Assembly: GCF_012584455.1 (NCBI RefSeq)
Contig: NZ_JABAEB010000002.1
Span: 455,412 to 519,411, forward strand
DNA length: 64,000 bases
Direction of reading: 5' to 3'
Source of the DNA: Shewanella oncorhynchi
GTDB taxonomy: Bacteria > Pseudomonadota > Gammaproteobacteria > Enterobacterales > Shewanellaceae
The notes below the pieces were generated by a model that was given only the letters and a program-made list of their open reading frames with translations, searched no databases and had not been told where the DNA came from. Numbering within the stretch: the first letter of the stretch is position 1; every line of letters starts with the position of its first letter. Shown here one piece after another: positions 54,384-64,000 of the stretch. A program made the translations under genes and the position numbers.

Positions 54384-57218
54384 TTACAATACTAAAGTTT
54401 CAATTGGATAGCCCAATACAGCTAAATCCGCTTCAATTGTCGCTTTATCTCCCACCACCAGAATCACCATTTTATTGATATCTAGCTCGGAAGCCGCGAG
54501 GGCATTGAGTTCATCTTTTGTTACAGTATTAATGATCTTGTCCTGTTGAGTCGTAAAATCTTGACTCAATTGGTAACGTTGGATCATCCGCATAAAGCCC
54601 GCTTTTTGATACGGTGTTTCATAATCAAGGGCTTGCCCTTGAGAGACTGAATTACGCATAAAGGCAAGTTCAGCATCTGTCATACCCTGCTGCTGATAAG
54701 CACTGATTTCTTTTACAAACTCAATGAGTGCTTTCGCCGTCACGTCACTGCGAACGTTACTTGATGCGACAAAATCGCCCACTTCAGCACCGCCTGTAAA
54801 ACGAGTGCGAGCACCATAGGTATAACCTTTATCCTCACGTAAATTTAGGTTGATACGGCTATTGAATGCGCCGCCTAACGGATAATTCATCAGATAGGAT
54901 TTAAAATAATCGCCTGTGGCATCGTAAGGTAATGCGCGCTTGGCAATATTGATTACCGATTGCGCCGCACCAGGTTTATCAATCACATAAATTGTGCCGC
55001 CTTTTAATGCAGGGAGTGGCTTAAGTGGCGGTACCACAGCTGCTTCTCCTTTCCACTGGTTTAATCCCGCTAATTTAGGCAGCAATGCAGATTCAGATAA
55101 ATTAGCAACAGTGACAATTTTAGCGTTGCCGCCTTGATACTGCTGGGCATAAAACGCTTTTACATCGGCTAACGTAAGCGCCGCGACAGAATCGAGCGTG
55201 CCAAGATCATTCACACCTAACGCATTGTCTTTACCGTATAACAAGGACGACAACGCCGTATCAGCCAGATAGCTAGGATCGGACTGCATATGCTGGATCT
55301 GTTGTAATTGCTGCTGTTTCACTCGCGCAAAGTCAGCTTCGCTGAATGCTGGCTGAAACAGCTTTTCTTCCATAATCGCCAGCGTCTCATCTAAATGTGC
55401 TGTCAGAGCCGATACTTTGATCGAACTTTGATATTCAGACGCACTAAAGTCGACACTACTACCTAGCATTTCTAAGGCTTGTGATAGTGCTTCACTGCTG
55501 CGCTTCTGGCTCGATTCATTAAGCATTTCCGCAGTCAGCGTTGCTAAGCCTGCTTTTTCGACGGGTATGAGTCTGTGGCCACCATTGAGATAAACAATTA
55601 ACTCAACTGTTGGTGTTTCAGTACTTTGAGTGCCCATGACTTCGATGCCATTGGCTAAGGTTTTTGTCCAAATTTTAGGTACTTTTAGCATAGGTGCAAC
55701 GCCAGATGCAGGCATCTTAGTCCGATCAAAACTTGAAACAAGTTCAGGCTTGGGCAAATCCCCCTCTACCGCAGAGTGTGCAATCGGCAACGTTGCAGGC
55801 GTGAAGTTATCCGCATGGGCAATAAGTGACGTCATTCCCTGCGGCACCACACTCATAACCACCATAGGTTTATCTTTAATGTATTGCTTAAACACGCGCA
55901 TCACATCGTCTTTGGTCACATTGGCATAACGATTCAGATCTGAGGCAATCATGTTCGGATTGCCCGACAGCGTTTGGTTCATCGCTAAAGTCGACACTTT
56001 GCCAGAAACACTCTGCAGGCTATAAATAGTATCAGCCTCAAACTGCACTTTGACTTTTTGCAGATCGTCATCGGTAACGCCACGTTGCTCAAACTCCTTA
56101 ATCGAGTCGAGAATACGTTGCTCCAGATCCGCCAGTTTGCCGCCCTTTTCAGGATTGGCTAAAGCATAAATCGACATCTGACACGCAAGCTCTTGACAAG
56201 GATGACTCACATTAGCCTGCACCGCATAACCGTCCTTCACCAAGTTTTTATATAATAAGGATGTTTTACCACCACCTAAAATATTGGCTAACAGATCGAG
56301 CGCGGCCTCATCTGAATGTCTAGCGTATACAGTTGGAAAACCAATACGGATCAAAGGCAAGTGCACTTGATCTTCCATGGAGAGGTAACGCGTCTTGTCT
56401 AAGTTAACCAGCGCCTTTTGCTCTAACGAGACTTCTGGACCGCGGGGGATTTCACCAAAATATTTATTGACCCAAGCTAAGGTTTGCATTTCATCGAAAT
56501 CGCCACCTATGGTCAAGGTCGCATTGTTAGGACCATACCAACGTTGGAAAAAGTGTTTAACATCGTCAACCGTGGCGCGATTAAGATCGTCCGGCCAACC
56601 AATTACAGGCCAAGAATAAGGATGACCGACAGGATACATAGCTTGGCTAAAACGCTCACTCATGCGGCCATAGGGTTGATTATCGATACGTTGTGCGCGC
56701 TCGTTTTTGACGGTTTCGCGCTGCACTTCGAATTTTTCACTAGTGAGTGCGGGCAACAAAAAGCCCATACGGTCCGACTCGAGCCACAACATTTTTTCTA
56801 ATTGATTGTTGGGTACTGTCTCAAAGTAATTGGTTCTGTCGGTATTGGTCGTGCCATTTAGGGTACCACCGGCTTCGGTAACCACTTCAAAATGCTGTTC
56901 ATCGGCAACATGCTGCGAGCCTTGGAACATCATGTGTTCAAATAAATGCGCAAATCCCGAACGCCCAGCTAATTCGCGAGCAGAGCCCACATGATAAGTG
57001 ACGTCAACATGCACTAAGGGATCGGAATCATCTTGATGTAAAATAACCGTTAACCCATTGGCTAATTGGTACTTTTTGTAGGGGATCCCTACTTGCGAAT
57101 CGGCCAATTGCACATTTTCGATAAGTTTAACGCCTGCGGGCAAGTTCGCCGTAGTCGTTTCAGATGCACAACCCGCAAGTGCGGCAGAAATTGCGACCGC
57201 TAATATCCATTTCTTCAA
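54384..57218 (-). CDS. M16-family zinc peptidase, lipoprotein
   Basis: The 944-residue protein starts best at TTG 57218, with GAGGGG upstream and a short signal ending in the lipobox LAGC (Cys17). The first M16 unit has the inverted zinc motif HLFEH at 91-95. A second, related half lacks that motif, as in other two-domain pitrilysin or processing-peptidase-like enzymes. It probably degrades peptides in the periplasm or at the inner face of the outer membrane. An upstream in-frame TTG at 57239 lacks a ribosome site. It is transcribed alone. Confidence 0.92.
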   Translation of the reverse strand: MKKWILAVAISAALAGCASETTTANLPAGVKLIENVQLADSQVGIPYKKYQLANGLTVILHQDDSDPLVHVDVTYHVGSARELAGRSGFAHLFEHMMFQGSQHVADEQHFEVVTEAGGTLNGTTNTDRTNYFETVPNNQLEKMLWLESDRMGFLLPALTSEKFEVQRETVKNERAQRIDNQPYGRMSERFSQAMYPVGHPYSWPVIGWPDDLNRATVDDVKHFFQRWYGPNNATLTIGGDFDEMQTLAWVNKYFGEIPRGPEVSLEQKALVNLDKTRYLSMEDQVHLPLIRIGFPTVYARHSDEAALDLLANILGGGKTSLLYKNLVKDGYAVQANVSHPCQELACQMSIYALANPEKGGKLADLEQRILDSIKEFEQRGVTDDDLQKVKVQFEADTIYSLQSVSGKVSTLAMNQTLSGNPNMIASDLNRYANVTKDDVMRVFKQYIKDKPMVVMSVVPQGMTSLIAHADNFTPATLPIAHSAVEGDLPKPELVSSFDRTKMPASGVAPMLKVPKIWTKTLANGIEVMGTQSTETPTVELIVYLNGGHRLIPVEKAGLATLTAEMLNESSQKRSSEALSQALEMLGSSVDFSASEYQSSIKVSALTAHLDETLAIMEEKLFQPAFSEADFARVKQQQLQQIQHMQSDPSYLADTALSSLLYGKDNALGVNDLGTLDSVAALTLADVKAFYAQQYQGGNAKIVTVANLSESALLPKLAGLNQWKGEAAVVPPLKPLPALKGGTIYVIDKPGAAQSVINIAKRALPYDATGDYFKSYLMNYPLGGAFNSRINLNLREDKGYTYGARTRFTGGAEVGDFVASSNVRSDVTAKALIEFVKEISAYQQQGMTDAELAFMRNSVSQGQALDYETPYQKAGFMRMIQRYQLSQDFTTQQDKIINTVTKDELNALAASELDINKMVILVVGDKATIEADLAVLGYPIETLVL

Positions 57219-57417
57219 AACATTCCCCTCATACATCAATGGGCCAAAAATACAGCTTCATAATCATAGTGCTGCGTTTAGTCATAGTGCGCTTAAATGA
57301 TTAAGCATTGGGATTTATGACTCGCAAAATTGACACTAAGTTCCTATCTATACAGTAAATTCAGTCTAAACGGAAAAACACTCCCCGCCCTTGACCATTA
57401 AATGCATCCTAGCGCCA

Positions 57418-57843
57418 TCATGCCATCCATTGCAGCACGGCAGCGGCAACAATTAAGTAACGAATTGTTTTACCGATTAAAATCATCACCAAAGAAGGTA
57501 TTAGCGGTAGCCTCAACCAACCCGCCAATAAACAGAGAATATCGCCGACAACCGGTGCCCATGAGAGTAACAACGCCCACACGCCGTAGCGTTCAATCAA
57601 GGTGAGCCCCTTTGCGTGTTTACCTGTCGCTAACGCTTCTGGTGATTTTGCGAGGCGACCTAAGCGGCCTAAATAGAAACTAGTCATCGCGCCCAACGTG
57701 TTACCAATACTGGCCACCACGACCAGCGCAACCCAAGCCTCTGGAGTTTTGTTTAATAGCGCCACGAGTAAGACTTCAGATCCCCCCGGTAACAAAGTCG
57801 CCGCTAAAAAAGCGCCGGAGAACATAATGCCTAACTCAGTCAT
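57418..57843 (-). CDS. YqaA-like VTT/DedA-family small membrane protein
   Basis: The 141-residue inner-membrane protein has about four hydrophobic segments. The PGGSEVLLVALL region near the start and the GxxLGAMTSFYLGR and SWAPVVGDILCLLAGW segments match YqaA and the wider VTT/DedA group. Larger DedA proteins move undecaprenyl phosphate or other lipids. The role of YqaA is not established. It is transcribed alone. Confidence 0.85.
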   Translation of the reverse strand: MTELGIMFSGAFLAATLLPGGSEVLLVALLNKTPEAWVALVVVASIGNTLGAMTSFYLGRLGRLAKSPEALATGKHAKGLTLIERYGVWALLLSWAPVVGDILCLLAGWLRLPLIPSLVMILIGKTIRYLIVAAAVLQWMA

Positions 57844-58134
57844 AATGGCTTACTCAATGATAAATCTCTCTTTTTGTATTCAATGTGATGAGGTTTGCCA
57901 TGGGTTAATTGAATGTTTAACTTAATCTTTTTACAACAAACTCACTTATCACAATAAGTTATAAGAAAAACGGTTTGTTATAACCCTAGCTCTGTCGATA
58001 CAATAGTTAACTATGGCAGGCAATAACCATGCGCATGACTGAGCGCGCGTTAACATCACGCTCAACTCGTTAAATACGAATCCTATCATCGCAGGCCTAT
58101 TGGCTCACTCTTAATTTATTTTTCTGGAATATGC

Positions 58135-59388
58135 ATGATCCTTCAAACCATTAGCCGCATTCCGTTTTGGCAAAAAGTCTTAGCAGGCTTTATTTTAGGT
58201 GCGCTCGTTGGCGTTATTTTAGGTGAAAACGCCACAGTGCTAAAACCATTAGGTGATCTGTTCATTGGGGCCATTAAGATGTTGGTCGCGCCTTTGGTAT
58301 TTTGTGCCATTGTCGTGAGTATCACATCGCTCAACTCGCAAACCAGTCTGAAACGCCTGAGCTTGAAAACTTTGGGTATGTTCATGCTGACAGGCACAAT
58401 CGCCTCTCTGATCGGCTTAGCTGTGGGCTCAATGATCGACATGGGTGGCACCATGCAACTCACAACGACTGAAGTACGCGAGCGTAATATTCCCGGTTTC
58501 GCACAAGTGTTGCTCGACATGATCCCTGTCAATCCTTTTGCTTCACTCGCTGAAGGCAATGTACTGCAAATTATCGTGTTTGCAGCTTTGGTAGGTATAG
58601 CTATCAATAAAGTCGGCGAGAAAGCAGAGCCATTAAAACGCACCATTGAAGCAGGTGCTGAAGTCATGTTCCAACTGACTCGCATGGTCTTAAAACTAAC
58701 CCCTATCGGTGTGTTTGGTTTAATGGCTTGGGTTGTCGGTGAATACGGTTTATCGACTCTACTACCTTTAGGTAAGTTTATCGGGGCTATCTACATTGCC
58801 GCCTTTATCCACATCATCTTCGTTTATGGCGGGTTAGTGAAGTTTGTTGGTGGTTTAAGCCCACTGCAATTTTTCCGTAAAGCTATGCCAGCACAGTTAG
58901 TCGCCTTTAGTACTTCCTCAAGTTTTGGTACTTTACCTGCGAGTACTCGCGCAGTCGAAACCATGGGCGTATCAAAGCGTTATAGTGCCTTTGTGATGCC
59001 ATTAGGTGCGACCATGAATATGGACGGCTGTGGGGGTATTTACCCTGCGATAGCCGCTATCTTCATCGCTCAAATTTACAATATTCCGCTCGACACACTG
59101 GACTATGTGATGATCGCCGTGACTGCGACAGTGGCTTCTGTTGGTACCGCTGGCGTACCAGGAAGTGCGATGGTGATGTTAACCGTCACCTTAGGTGTGA
59201 TTGGTCTGCCACTAGAAGGCATTGCCTTTATCGCCGCGATTGACCGTATTATCGATATGATCCGCACAGCAACTAACGTGACGGGCGATATGATGACTGC
59301 TGTTGTGATTGGTAAATCCGAAAATGAACTCGATGAAGTACAGTTCTATTCGAACGACAATCAAGACGTTACACCAGTAAGTTCGTAG
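58135..59388 (+). CDS. Dicarboxylate/amino acid:cation symporter (DAACS family)
   Basis: The 417-residue inner-membrane transporter is of the GltP/DctA/GltPh fold. The re-entrant loop serine-rich motif STSSSFGTLPAS and the NMDG motif in GATMNMDGCGGIYPA bind substrate and cation. A second loop, SVGTAGVPGSAMVML, completes the site. Substrates in the family are glutamate, aspartate, serine or C4-dicarboxylates; which applies here is not clear. A strong terminator follows. Confidence 0.94.
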   Translation: MILQTISRIPFWQKVLAGFILGALVGVILGENATVLKPLGDLFIGAIKMLVAPLVFCAIVVSITSLNSQTSLKRLSLKTLGMFMLTGTIASLIGLAVGSMIDMGGTMQLTTTEVRERNIPGFAQVLLDMIPVNPFASLAEGNVLQIIVFAALVGIAINKVGEKAEPLKRTIEAGAEVMFQLTRMVLKLTPIGVFGLMAWVVGEYGLSTLLPLGKFIGAIYIAAFIHIIFVYGGLVKFVGGLSPLQFFRKAMPAQLVAFSTSSSFGTLPASTRAVETMGVSKRYSAFVMPLGATMNMDGCGGIYPAIAAIFIAQIYNIPLDTLDYVMIAVTATVASVGTAGVPGSAMVMLTVTLGVIGLPLEGIAFIAAIDRIIDMIRTATNVTGDMMTAVVIGKSENELDEVQFYSNDNQDVTPVSS

Positions 59389-59446
59389 CAATAACAATAC
59401 TGTATAAAAAGTATTAAGCTAAATCATCAGTACCATTGACCACAGT

Positions 59447-59473
59447 AAGAGACCGCTTCGGCGGTCTTTTTTA
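59447..59473 (+). terminator. Terminator of the DAACS symporter gene
   Basis: GACCGC pairs with GCGGTC around a TTCG tetraloop, extended by A-T pairs, with a T run. Confidence 0.9.
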
Positions 59474-59619
59474 TTATCCTGCAAACGGCCTTTAATCCGT
59501 CGGCTTTAAAGCCCCAATCAACCCTAACAGTCCTCATCTCCTGCAAAATAAGTTACTCAAATAAGATCAAGCTGTTAGACTCTAAAACCACTCTAACTCA
59601 CACTTTAGCAGAACAGACA

Positions 59620-59787
59620 ATGACGAGACTCTTCCTTATCCCGCTGATCCTATGTTTGTTTTGGGCGTTATTTTTAAAAGCCAACAAACTCACACTAAAA
59701 CAAGGCCGACGAGGTTTTATCTACATTATCGGTATAGGTGGCGGGCTGATTTTAATCCTTATGGCATTACTCTGGTTAACGGCTTAG
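59620..59787 (+). CDS. Small two-helix membrane protein (55 residues)
   Basis: An ATG at 59620 opens a 55-codon frame ending at TAG 59785-59787. The product has two hydrophobic segments, FLIPLILCLFWALFL (5-19) and GFIYIIGIGGGLILILMAL (32-50). They are joined by a basic loop (KANKLTLKQGRR), which by the positive-inside rule puts the loop in the cytoplasm. The pattern suggests a real small inner-membrane protein. The ribosome site is weak. I do not recognise a named family. It is on the opposite strand from oadB and convergent with it. Confidence 0.55.
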   Translation: MTRLFLIPLILCLFWALFLKANKLTLKQGRRGFIYIIGIGGGLILILMALLWLTA

Positions 59788-59827
59788 GTTAATACCAAGG
59801 ATTCATTTTCTAAATTAGTGACTTAAC

Positions 59828-59857
59828 AAAAAGCCAACTCAATACTGAGTTGGCCTT
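59828..59857 (-). terminator. Terminator of the oadGAB operon
   Basis: GCCAACTCA pairs with TGAGTTGGC around an ATAC loop. On the minus strand five T residues follow. Confidence 0.88.
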
Positions 59858-59953
59858 AGTGATAAAACAGCGTTAACGACTAGAATAAATTCGAAGATAA
59901 ACCCGCTAAATTTACCCACTCAGTCAAGCCCAATCAGTTAACCCACTCTGTCA

Positions 59954-61084
59954 TCAACCCAGCACGGCAAGTAAAATCCCCGCAGCCACAGCAGAACCTA
60001 GCACTCCCGCCACATTGGGACCCATGGCGTGCATTAACAAGAAGTTGTGTTGGTTGGCCTCTAATCCAACCTTGTTCACGACTCGTGCTGCCATAGGTAC
60101 AGCCGACACCCCTGCGGCACCAATCAACGGATTAATCTTACCACCCGACAACTTACACATCAGTTTTGCCATCAATACACCTGCAGCAGTACCAATGCCA
60201 AATGCTAAAGCTCCCAATACCAAAATTCCTAAGGTTTCAAGCCGCAGGAATTGATCGGCAGATAACTTAGAACCGACAGCTAACCCTAAGAAAATCGTAA
60301 CGATATTGATAAGCTCGTTCTGCGCCGTTTTCGATAATCTATCCACCACGCCCGATTCGCGCATCAAGTTACCAAGACAAAACATACCCACTAACGGCGT
60401 GGCTGCAGGTAGGAAGAGAATCGTTAATCCCAGTACCATCAAAGGGAAAATGATCTTTTCCTTCTTACTGACTTCGCGCAACTGCTCCATTTTAATTTCG
60501 CGCTCGGCTTGAGTTGTCAGTAACCGCATGATCGGCGGTTGAATAATAGGGACTAACGCCATGTAGGAATAGGCCGCTACCGCAATCGCACCCAATAACT
60601 CAGGCGCCAGTTTTGAGGCAAGGAAAATCGCCGTTGGTCCATCGGCACCGCCAATAATCGCAATGGCCGCCGCATCCTTCATGGTAAACTCAAATCCCGG
60701 CACTAAGTTCAGCGCGATTGCGCCAATCAGTGTCGCAAAAATCCCAAACTGCGCAGCCGCCCCTAACAACAGAGTTTTAGGATTGGCAATTAAGGCACTA
60801 AAGTCGGTCAGCGCGCCGACGCCCATAAAGATCAACAGTGGGAACACCCCAGTCTCAATCCCCACATGATAGGCGTAATACAGCATGCCACCTTCTTCGG
60901 TAAATCCCGCATGGGGAATGTTCGCCAGCACTGCACCAAAACCAATGGGCAACAATAGCAAAGGCTCAAATCCACGCACGATGGCGAGATACAAGAGCAA
61001 AGCGCCCACGGCCATCATTAACACTTGCCCGCCAGTAAAGTGAGCGATACCTGTCTCGGCCCAAAAAGCTATTAAACCTTCCAT
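59954..61084 (-). CDS. oadB: Oxaloacetate decarboxylase sodium pump, beta subunit
   Basis: The 376-residue polytopic inner-membrane subunit decarboxylates carboxybiotin and exports sodium. The conserved [17 protein letters not shown] segment has the aspartate needed for sodium and proton coupling, and a second conserved stretch is [15 protein letters not shown]. It is 8 bases after oadA and is the last gene of the operon, with a terminator. Confidence 0.96.
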   Translation of the reverse strand: MEGLIAFWAETGIAHFTGGQVLMMAVGALLLYLAIVRGFEPLLLLPIGFGAVLANIPHAGFTEEGGMLYYAYHVGIETGVFPLLIFMGVGALTDFSALIANPKTLLLGAAAQFGIFATLIGAIALNLVPGFEFTMKDAAAIAIIGGADGPTAIFLASKLAPELLGAIAVAAYSYMALVPIIQPPIMRLLTTQAEREIKMEQLREVSKKEKIIFPLMVLGLTILFLPAATPLVGMFCLGNLMRESGVVDRLSKTAQNELINIVTIFLGLAVGSKLSADQFLRLETLGILVLGALAFGIGTAAGVLMAKLMCKLSGGKINPLIGAAGVSAVPMAARVVNKVGLEANQHNFLLMHAMGPNVAGVLGSAVAAGILLAVLG

Positions 61085-61092
61085 TATGACTC

Positions 61093-62919
61093 CTACGCCA
61101 AGGCCAGTAATTGAGAACCCACAGACACTGAGTCACCTTCTTTCACCCAAATCTTAGCGATAATGCCATCGCCCTGTGCACGAATTTCAGTTTCCATCTT
61201 CATCGCCTCAAGGATGATCACGACATCGCCTTCACACACTCTATCGCCTGGAGAAACATGCACTTTGAAGATGTTGCCCGACAAAGGCGCGCTCATTTCA
61301 AGCCTGATTTCACCATGGCTTGTTGCAGGTGTTGTACTCTCAGTCACAACTTGCACAGCATGAACACTTTGGCCCTGTGGCTGAATTTGCGAGATCTCAC
61401 CGCCTGTGGCGACTTCAACTACGTACTCTTGCCCTTCGACAGTTACCGTGTAGGTTTCAGGACCACGATCCGCAGCATTAGAAGCAGCAAGTACCGAAGT
61501 CAATTCAGGTTTAGGCTCAAAGGCGCTCGGATCATCACGATTCTTTAAGAACTGCAATCCTATTTGTGGGAAGAGTGCATATGTCAGCACATCATCGTCA
61601 TGCTCTGAAGATAGGCGAATGCCTTGTTCCTGTGCTTTATCAGCTAACTCAAGCCGTAATTTAGCCAGCTCTGGCGTTAATAAATCAGCAGGGCGACATG
61701 TAATGGCTTCGGCTCCTTGTAAGACTCTCGCTTGCAATGCGGCATTGACTGGCGCAGGTGTCGTGCCATATTCGCCCTTAAGCACGCCTTCAGTCTCTTT
61801 AGTCAGTGACTTATAACGCTCACCCATCAACACATTAATGACCGCCTGCGAGCCGACAATCTGCGATGTAGGTGTCACTAAGGGCAAAAAACCTAAGTCA
61901 GCACGCACGCGGGGAATTTCTTCCAAGACCAAGTCCATCTTATCGGCCGCGCCTTGTTCCTTTAGTTGGCTCTCCATATTGGTCAGCATGCCACCAGGCA
62001 CTTGTGCACGTAAGATCCGCGAATCGATGCCTTTCAGCGCGCCTTCAAACTTAGCGTACTTCTTGCGCACCTCACGGAAATAAGCGGCAATCTCCTCAAG
62101 CAACACCATATCGTAACCCGTTGCACGCTCAGTATCTTCCACCATAGCGATAACGGTTTCAGTTGCAGTATGTCCATAGGTTTGACTCATCGACGAAATT
62201 GCCGTATCGAGCACATCGATACCCGCTTCAATGGCTTTCTGATAAGTGGCGGTACTTAATCCTGTCGTCGCATGGCAATGCATAGATAACACGAGTTGCG
62301 TTTGGGATTTGAGTCGACTGATAAGCTCAAACGCTTCCATCGGCTTAAGCAACCCCGCCATATCTTTGATACACAAAGAATCACATCCCATATCTTCGAG
62401 ACGTTTTGCCATATCAACCCAAGTCTCTATGGTATGCACTGGACTTGTGGTGTATGAGATCGTCCCCTGCGCATGGCCACCAACTTGGCGCACCGCTTTC
62501 ACCGCAGTTTCGAGATTACGAACATCATTCATTGCGTCAAAAATACGAAATACATCGACGCCATTGGTATGGGCACGCTCAACAAAACGCATGACTAAAT
62601 CATCGGCATAATGGCGATAACCTAATAAGTTTTGGCCACGCAGCAGCATTTGCTGCGGCGTATCAGGCATTGCCTTTTTCAACTCACGAATTCTGTCCCA
62701 GGGATCTTCACCAAGATAACGAATACAGGCATCAAAAGTCGCCCCGCCCCAAGATTCCAGTGACCAGAAGCCGATCTTATCGAGTAGTGGCGCTATCGGT
62801 AACATGTCATCAATGCGTAAGCGCGTCGCTAAAATGGATTGATGTGCGTCCCGCAATACGACATCAGTTAAAAATAATGGCTTAGCCACTGCTGTCGTAG
62901 AATTAGATACAAAAGTCAT
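61093..62919 (-). CDS. oadA: Oxaloacetate decarboxylase, alpha subunit
   Basis: The roughly 608-residue soluble subunit has an N-terminal carboxyltransferase TIM barrel ([14 protein letters not shown], with zinc-site HCHATTG) and a C-terminal biotinyl domain with EAMKMETE. I start at ATG 62919, which has GGGGAG just upstream. An ATG at 62931 overlaps the oadG stop (TAATG) and is an alternative. It moves the carboxyl of oxaloacetate to biotin, which the beta subunit decarboxylates to pump sodium. Confidence 0.95.
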   Translation of the reverse strand: MTFVSNSTTAVAKPLFLTDVVLRDAHQSILATRLRIDDMLPIAPLLDKIGFWSLESWGGATFDACIRYLGEDPWDRIRELKKAMPDTPQQMLLRGQNLLGYRHYADDLVMRFVERAHTNGVDVFRIFDAMNDVRNLETAVKAVRQVGGHAQGTISYTTSPVHTIETWVDMAKRLEDMGCDSLCIKDMAGLLKPMEAFELISRLKSQTQLVLSMHCHATTGLSTATYQKAIEAGIDVLDTAISSMSQTYGHTATETVIAMVEDTERATGYDMVLLEEIAAYFREVRKKYAKFEGALKGIDSRILRAQVPGGMLTNMESQLKEQGAADKMDLVLEEIPRVRADLGFLPLVTPTSQIVGSQAVINVLMGERYKSLTKETEGVLKGEYGTTPAPVNAALQARVLQGAEAITCRPADLLTPELAKLRLELADKAQEQGIRLSSEHDDDVLTYALFPQIGLQFLKNRDDPSAFEPKPELTSVLAASNAADRGPETYTVTVEGQEYVVEVATGGEISQIQPQGQSVHAVQVVTESTTPATSHGEIRLEMSAPLSGNIFKVHVSPGDRVCEGDVVIILEAMKMETEIRAQGDGIIAKIWVKEGDSVSVGSQLLALA

Positions 62920-62930
62920 ACTGCTCCCCA

Positions 62931-63197
62931 TTACTTAATCTGTGAACGATACTGCTTTACCGCTAGTGAAATCGCAGCGACCAAGCTTGGATCTAAAGGT
63001 TTAGCATCAGATTCCGCTACCCTCTGCTGACTCTTAGCATGATTTTTAGCAAAACGTGCAGATGCAGCATCGACTGCACACCAACGCGCAACCAAATGAA
63101 TCCCAAGGATTAGTACACTTAAAAATAAATAAACTAAGCCCATCCCCAAAAACATAATGCCAACGGCATCCAATAAAGATTGTGTTACATCCTCCAT
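62931..63197 (-). CDS. oadG: Oxaloacetate decarboxylase, gamma subunit
   Basis: The 88-residue single-pass membrane protein has one helix (about 13-35, [20 protein letters not shown]) and a charged C-terminal half. It holds the alpha and beta subunits together and may bind zinc. It is the first gene of the oadGAB operon, and its stop overlaps an oadA start candidate. Confidence 0.93.
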   Translation of the reverse strand: MEDVTQSLLDAVGIMFLGMGLVYLFLSVLILGIHLVARWCAVDAASARFAKNHAKSQQRVAESDAKPLDPSLVAAISLAVKQYRSQIK

Positions 63198-64000
63198 AGC
63201 TCCCCTACCCCTTCCTCTCTAGATCCCTATCAACAGCGCGATTGCCCCAAAATCATCGCTATCGCATTACAAGTTCAAAATTCATCAAATGAACTGCTCA
63301 CAAACGATGGTTCTTCCGTAAACAGACACATAGCGACCACCAACCAGAAAAATCGAATAAAAAATCACATTTCAAAGCTAACTAATCACACAACAAGAAA
63401 ACCAGCTGAACTCAACCTGCTACGAACATAACCAATTGATAACAAAAAAACCATATCAGTGTAAATTGGTCTTACCAATATTAAGTAAATCCACAGACAG
63501 CAAGTTATTAATCCTCATAAATCGAGCGATTAATTCAATATTCCATAGTAAAACAAGCATAATATTGGATTTAAGCTGAAGTGATATCTTAGGCTAAAAA
63601 ATGATTCCTAAATTGAAAACAACGAGCATAGGAATAAACCAAGTGAAAAAATATGCAAATTTAACAATCCAAGCTACTGCCATCTGACTAAGTGGCAAAA
63701 TAAAAAGAATATTGTTCTGAAGACATTGTTTGAAGAAGAGGAATGGGTTCAATTCAGCAAATTAAATCATCGGTTTTGACAACTTAAATGCCCCCTAGAT
63801 ACCAACACAGAGAAGTGCCTAACAATACGGTTGGTGTATGGAACAGCTATCTTAAAAGATAAGTAACAGTGCTACCTGAGGTAGACCTCAGGCGTCTAGT
63901 TATGCGCAGGATTAAGCAATAGGACGAGAACAAAATGAGAAATCCTAGGATCGACAAAGAATTCAGTAATTGAAATGGCTAGTGAGCTGGTGAGCTGGTG
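63198..64000. other. Long AT-rich region without a supported gene, upstream of oadG
   Basis: The oadGAB promoter must lie at the left end. No frame here has a convincing start, ribosome site or family match, and no tRNA or rRNA is visible. A perfect hairpin (CCTGAGGT / ACCTCAGG with a two-base loop) is at 63875-63892, and a weaker one, TATCTT / AAGATA, is near 63849-63862. An 8-bp repeat reaches the window edge. It may be the 5' flank of an element outside the window. Confidence 0.5.
63982..64000. repeat. Tandem GTGAGCTG repeat at the window edge
   Basis: GTGAGCTG occurs twice in a row and a third unit starts (GTG) as the window ends. The total number of copies cannot be known from here. Confidence 0.6.

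Noticed and set aside
63180..63431. 83-codon rightward frame opposite the start of oadG
   Set aside because: Its composition is Asn/Thr/Lys-rich with no family match or ribosome site, and it overlaps the expected oadGAB promoter.

Overview
The window is a gammaproteobacterial chromosome segment that best fits the genus Shewanella (Alteromonadales). I base this on protein similarity and gene order recalled from memory: ndh, glnB, a Tap/Tpp-type minor pilin cluster, ispH-fkpB-lspA-ileS-ribF-murJ, rpsT, a HlyU-like regulator, an M28 peptidase, yaaA, an AGCS symporter, phosphoketolase, an OmpA-family protein, tal-pgi, then purEK, gshA and oadGAB. Base composition is moderate. I saw no phage, insertion sequence, CRISPR array, rRNA or tRNA.

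Region 1 (1-12.2 kb) is the accessory part and the most interesting. It holds the start of a lipoprotein gene, a coupled binding protein and chemoreceptor pair, a TauE-type permease followed by a halogenase-like flavoprotein, a second halogenase-like flavoprotein, a SapC-family protein, a large TonB-dependent receptor and a LacI-family regulator. Three copies of one palindrome (ATGACARCGCTGTCAT type) sit at 2964, 3111 and 10744, in front of both halogenase transcription units. This makes a self-contained LacI regulon for uptake of an unidentified nutrient. From memory of Shewanella oneidensis, a GlcNAc regulator (NagR) lies next to ndh, so an amino-sugar or chitin role is my leading guess. No sugar catabolic enzyme lies inside the window.

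Region 2 (12.2-22 kb) has NDH-2, the PII protein GlnB, two tandem FimT-like pseudopilins and the minor pilin operon pilV-pilW-pilX-pilY1-pilE-tapY2, which builds and primes type IV pili.

Region 3 (22-32.5 kb) is core housekeeping: ispH, fkpB, lspA, ileS, ribF and murJ as one leftward series, divergent rpsT starting at TTG, then a HlyU-like ArsR repressor, a lipoprotein M28 peptidase and yaaA.

Region 4 (32.6-42.4 kb) has an alanine/glycine:cation symporter, a phosphoketolase, an OmpA-family protein, transaldolase and phosphoglucose isomerase, a DUF3545 protein and a hemerythrin-like protein. Phosphoketolase, transaldolase and Pgi all act on fructose 6-phosphate.

Region 5 (42.5-64 kb) has a VWA lipoprotein with an ECF sigma factor and a putative anti-sigma protein, a SulP transporter, purEK, a GGDEF protein, two lipoproteins, gshA, an M16 peptidase, a YqaA-like membrane protein, a dicarboxylate/amino-acid symporter, a 55-residue membrane ORF, and the oxaloacetate decarboxylase sodium pump oadGAB. 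The last 800 bases contain no gene I can support.
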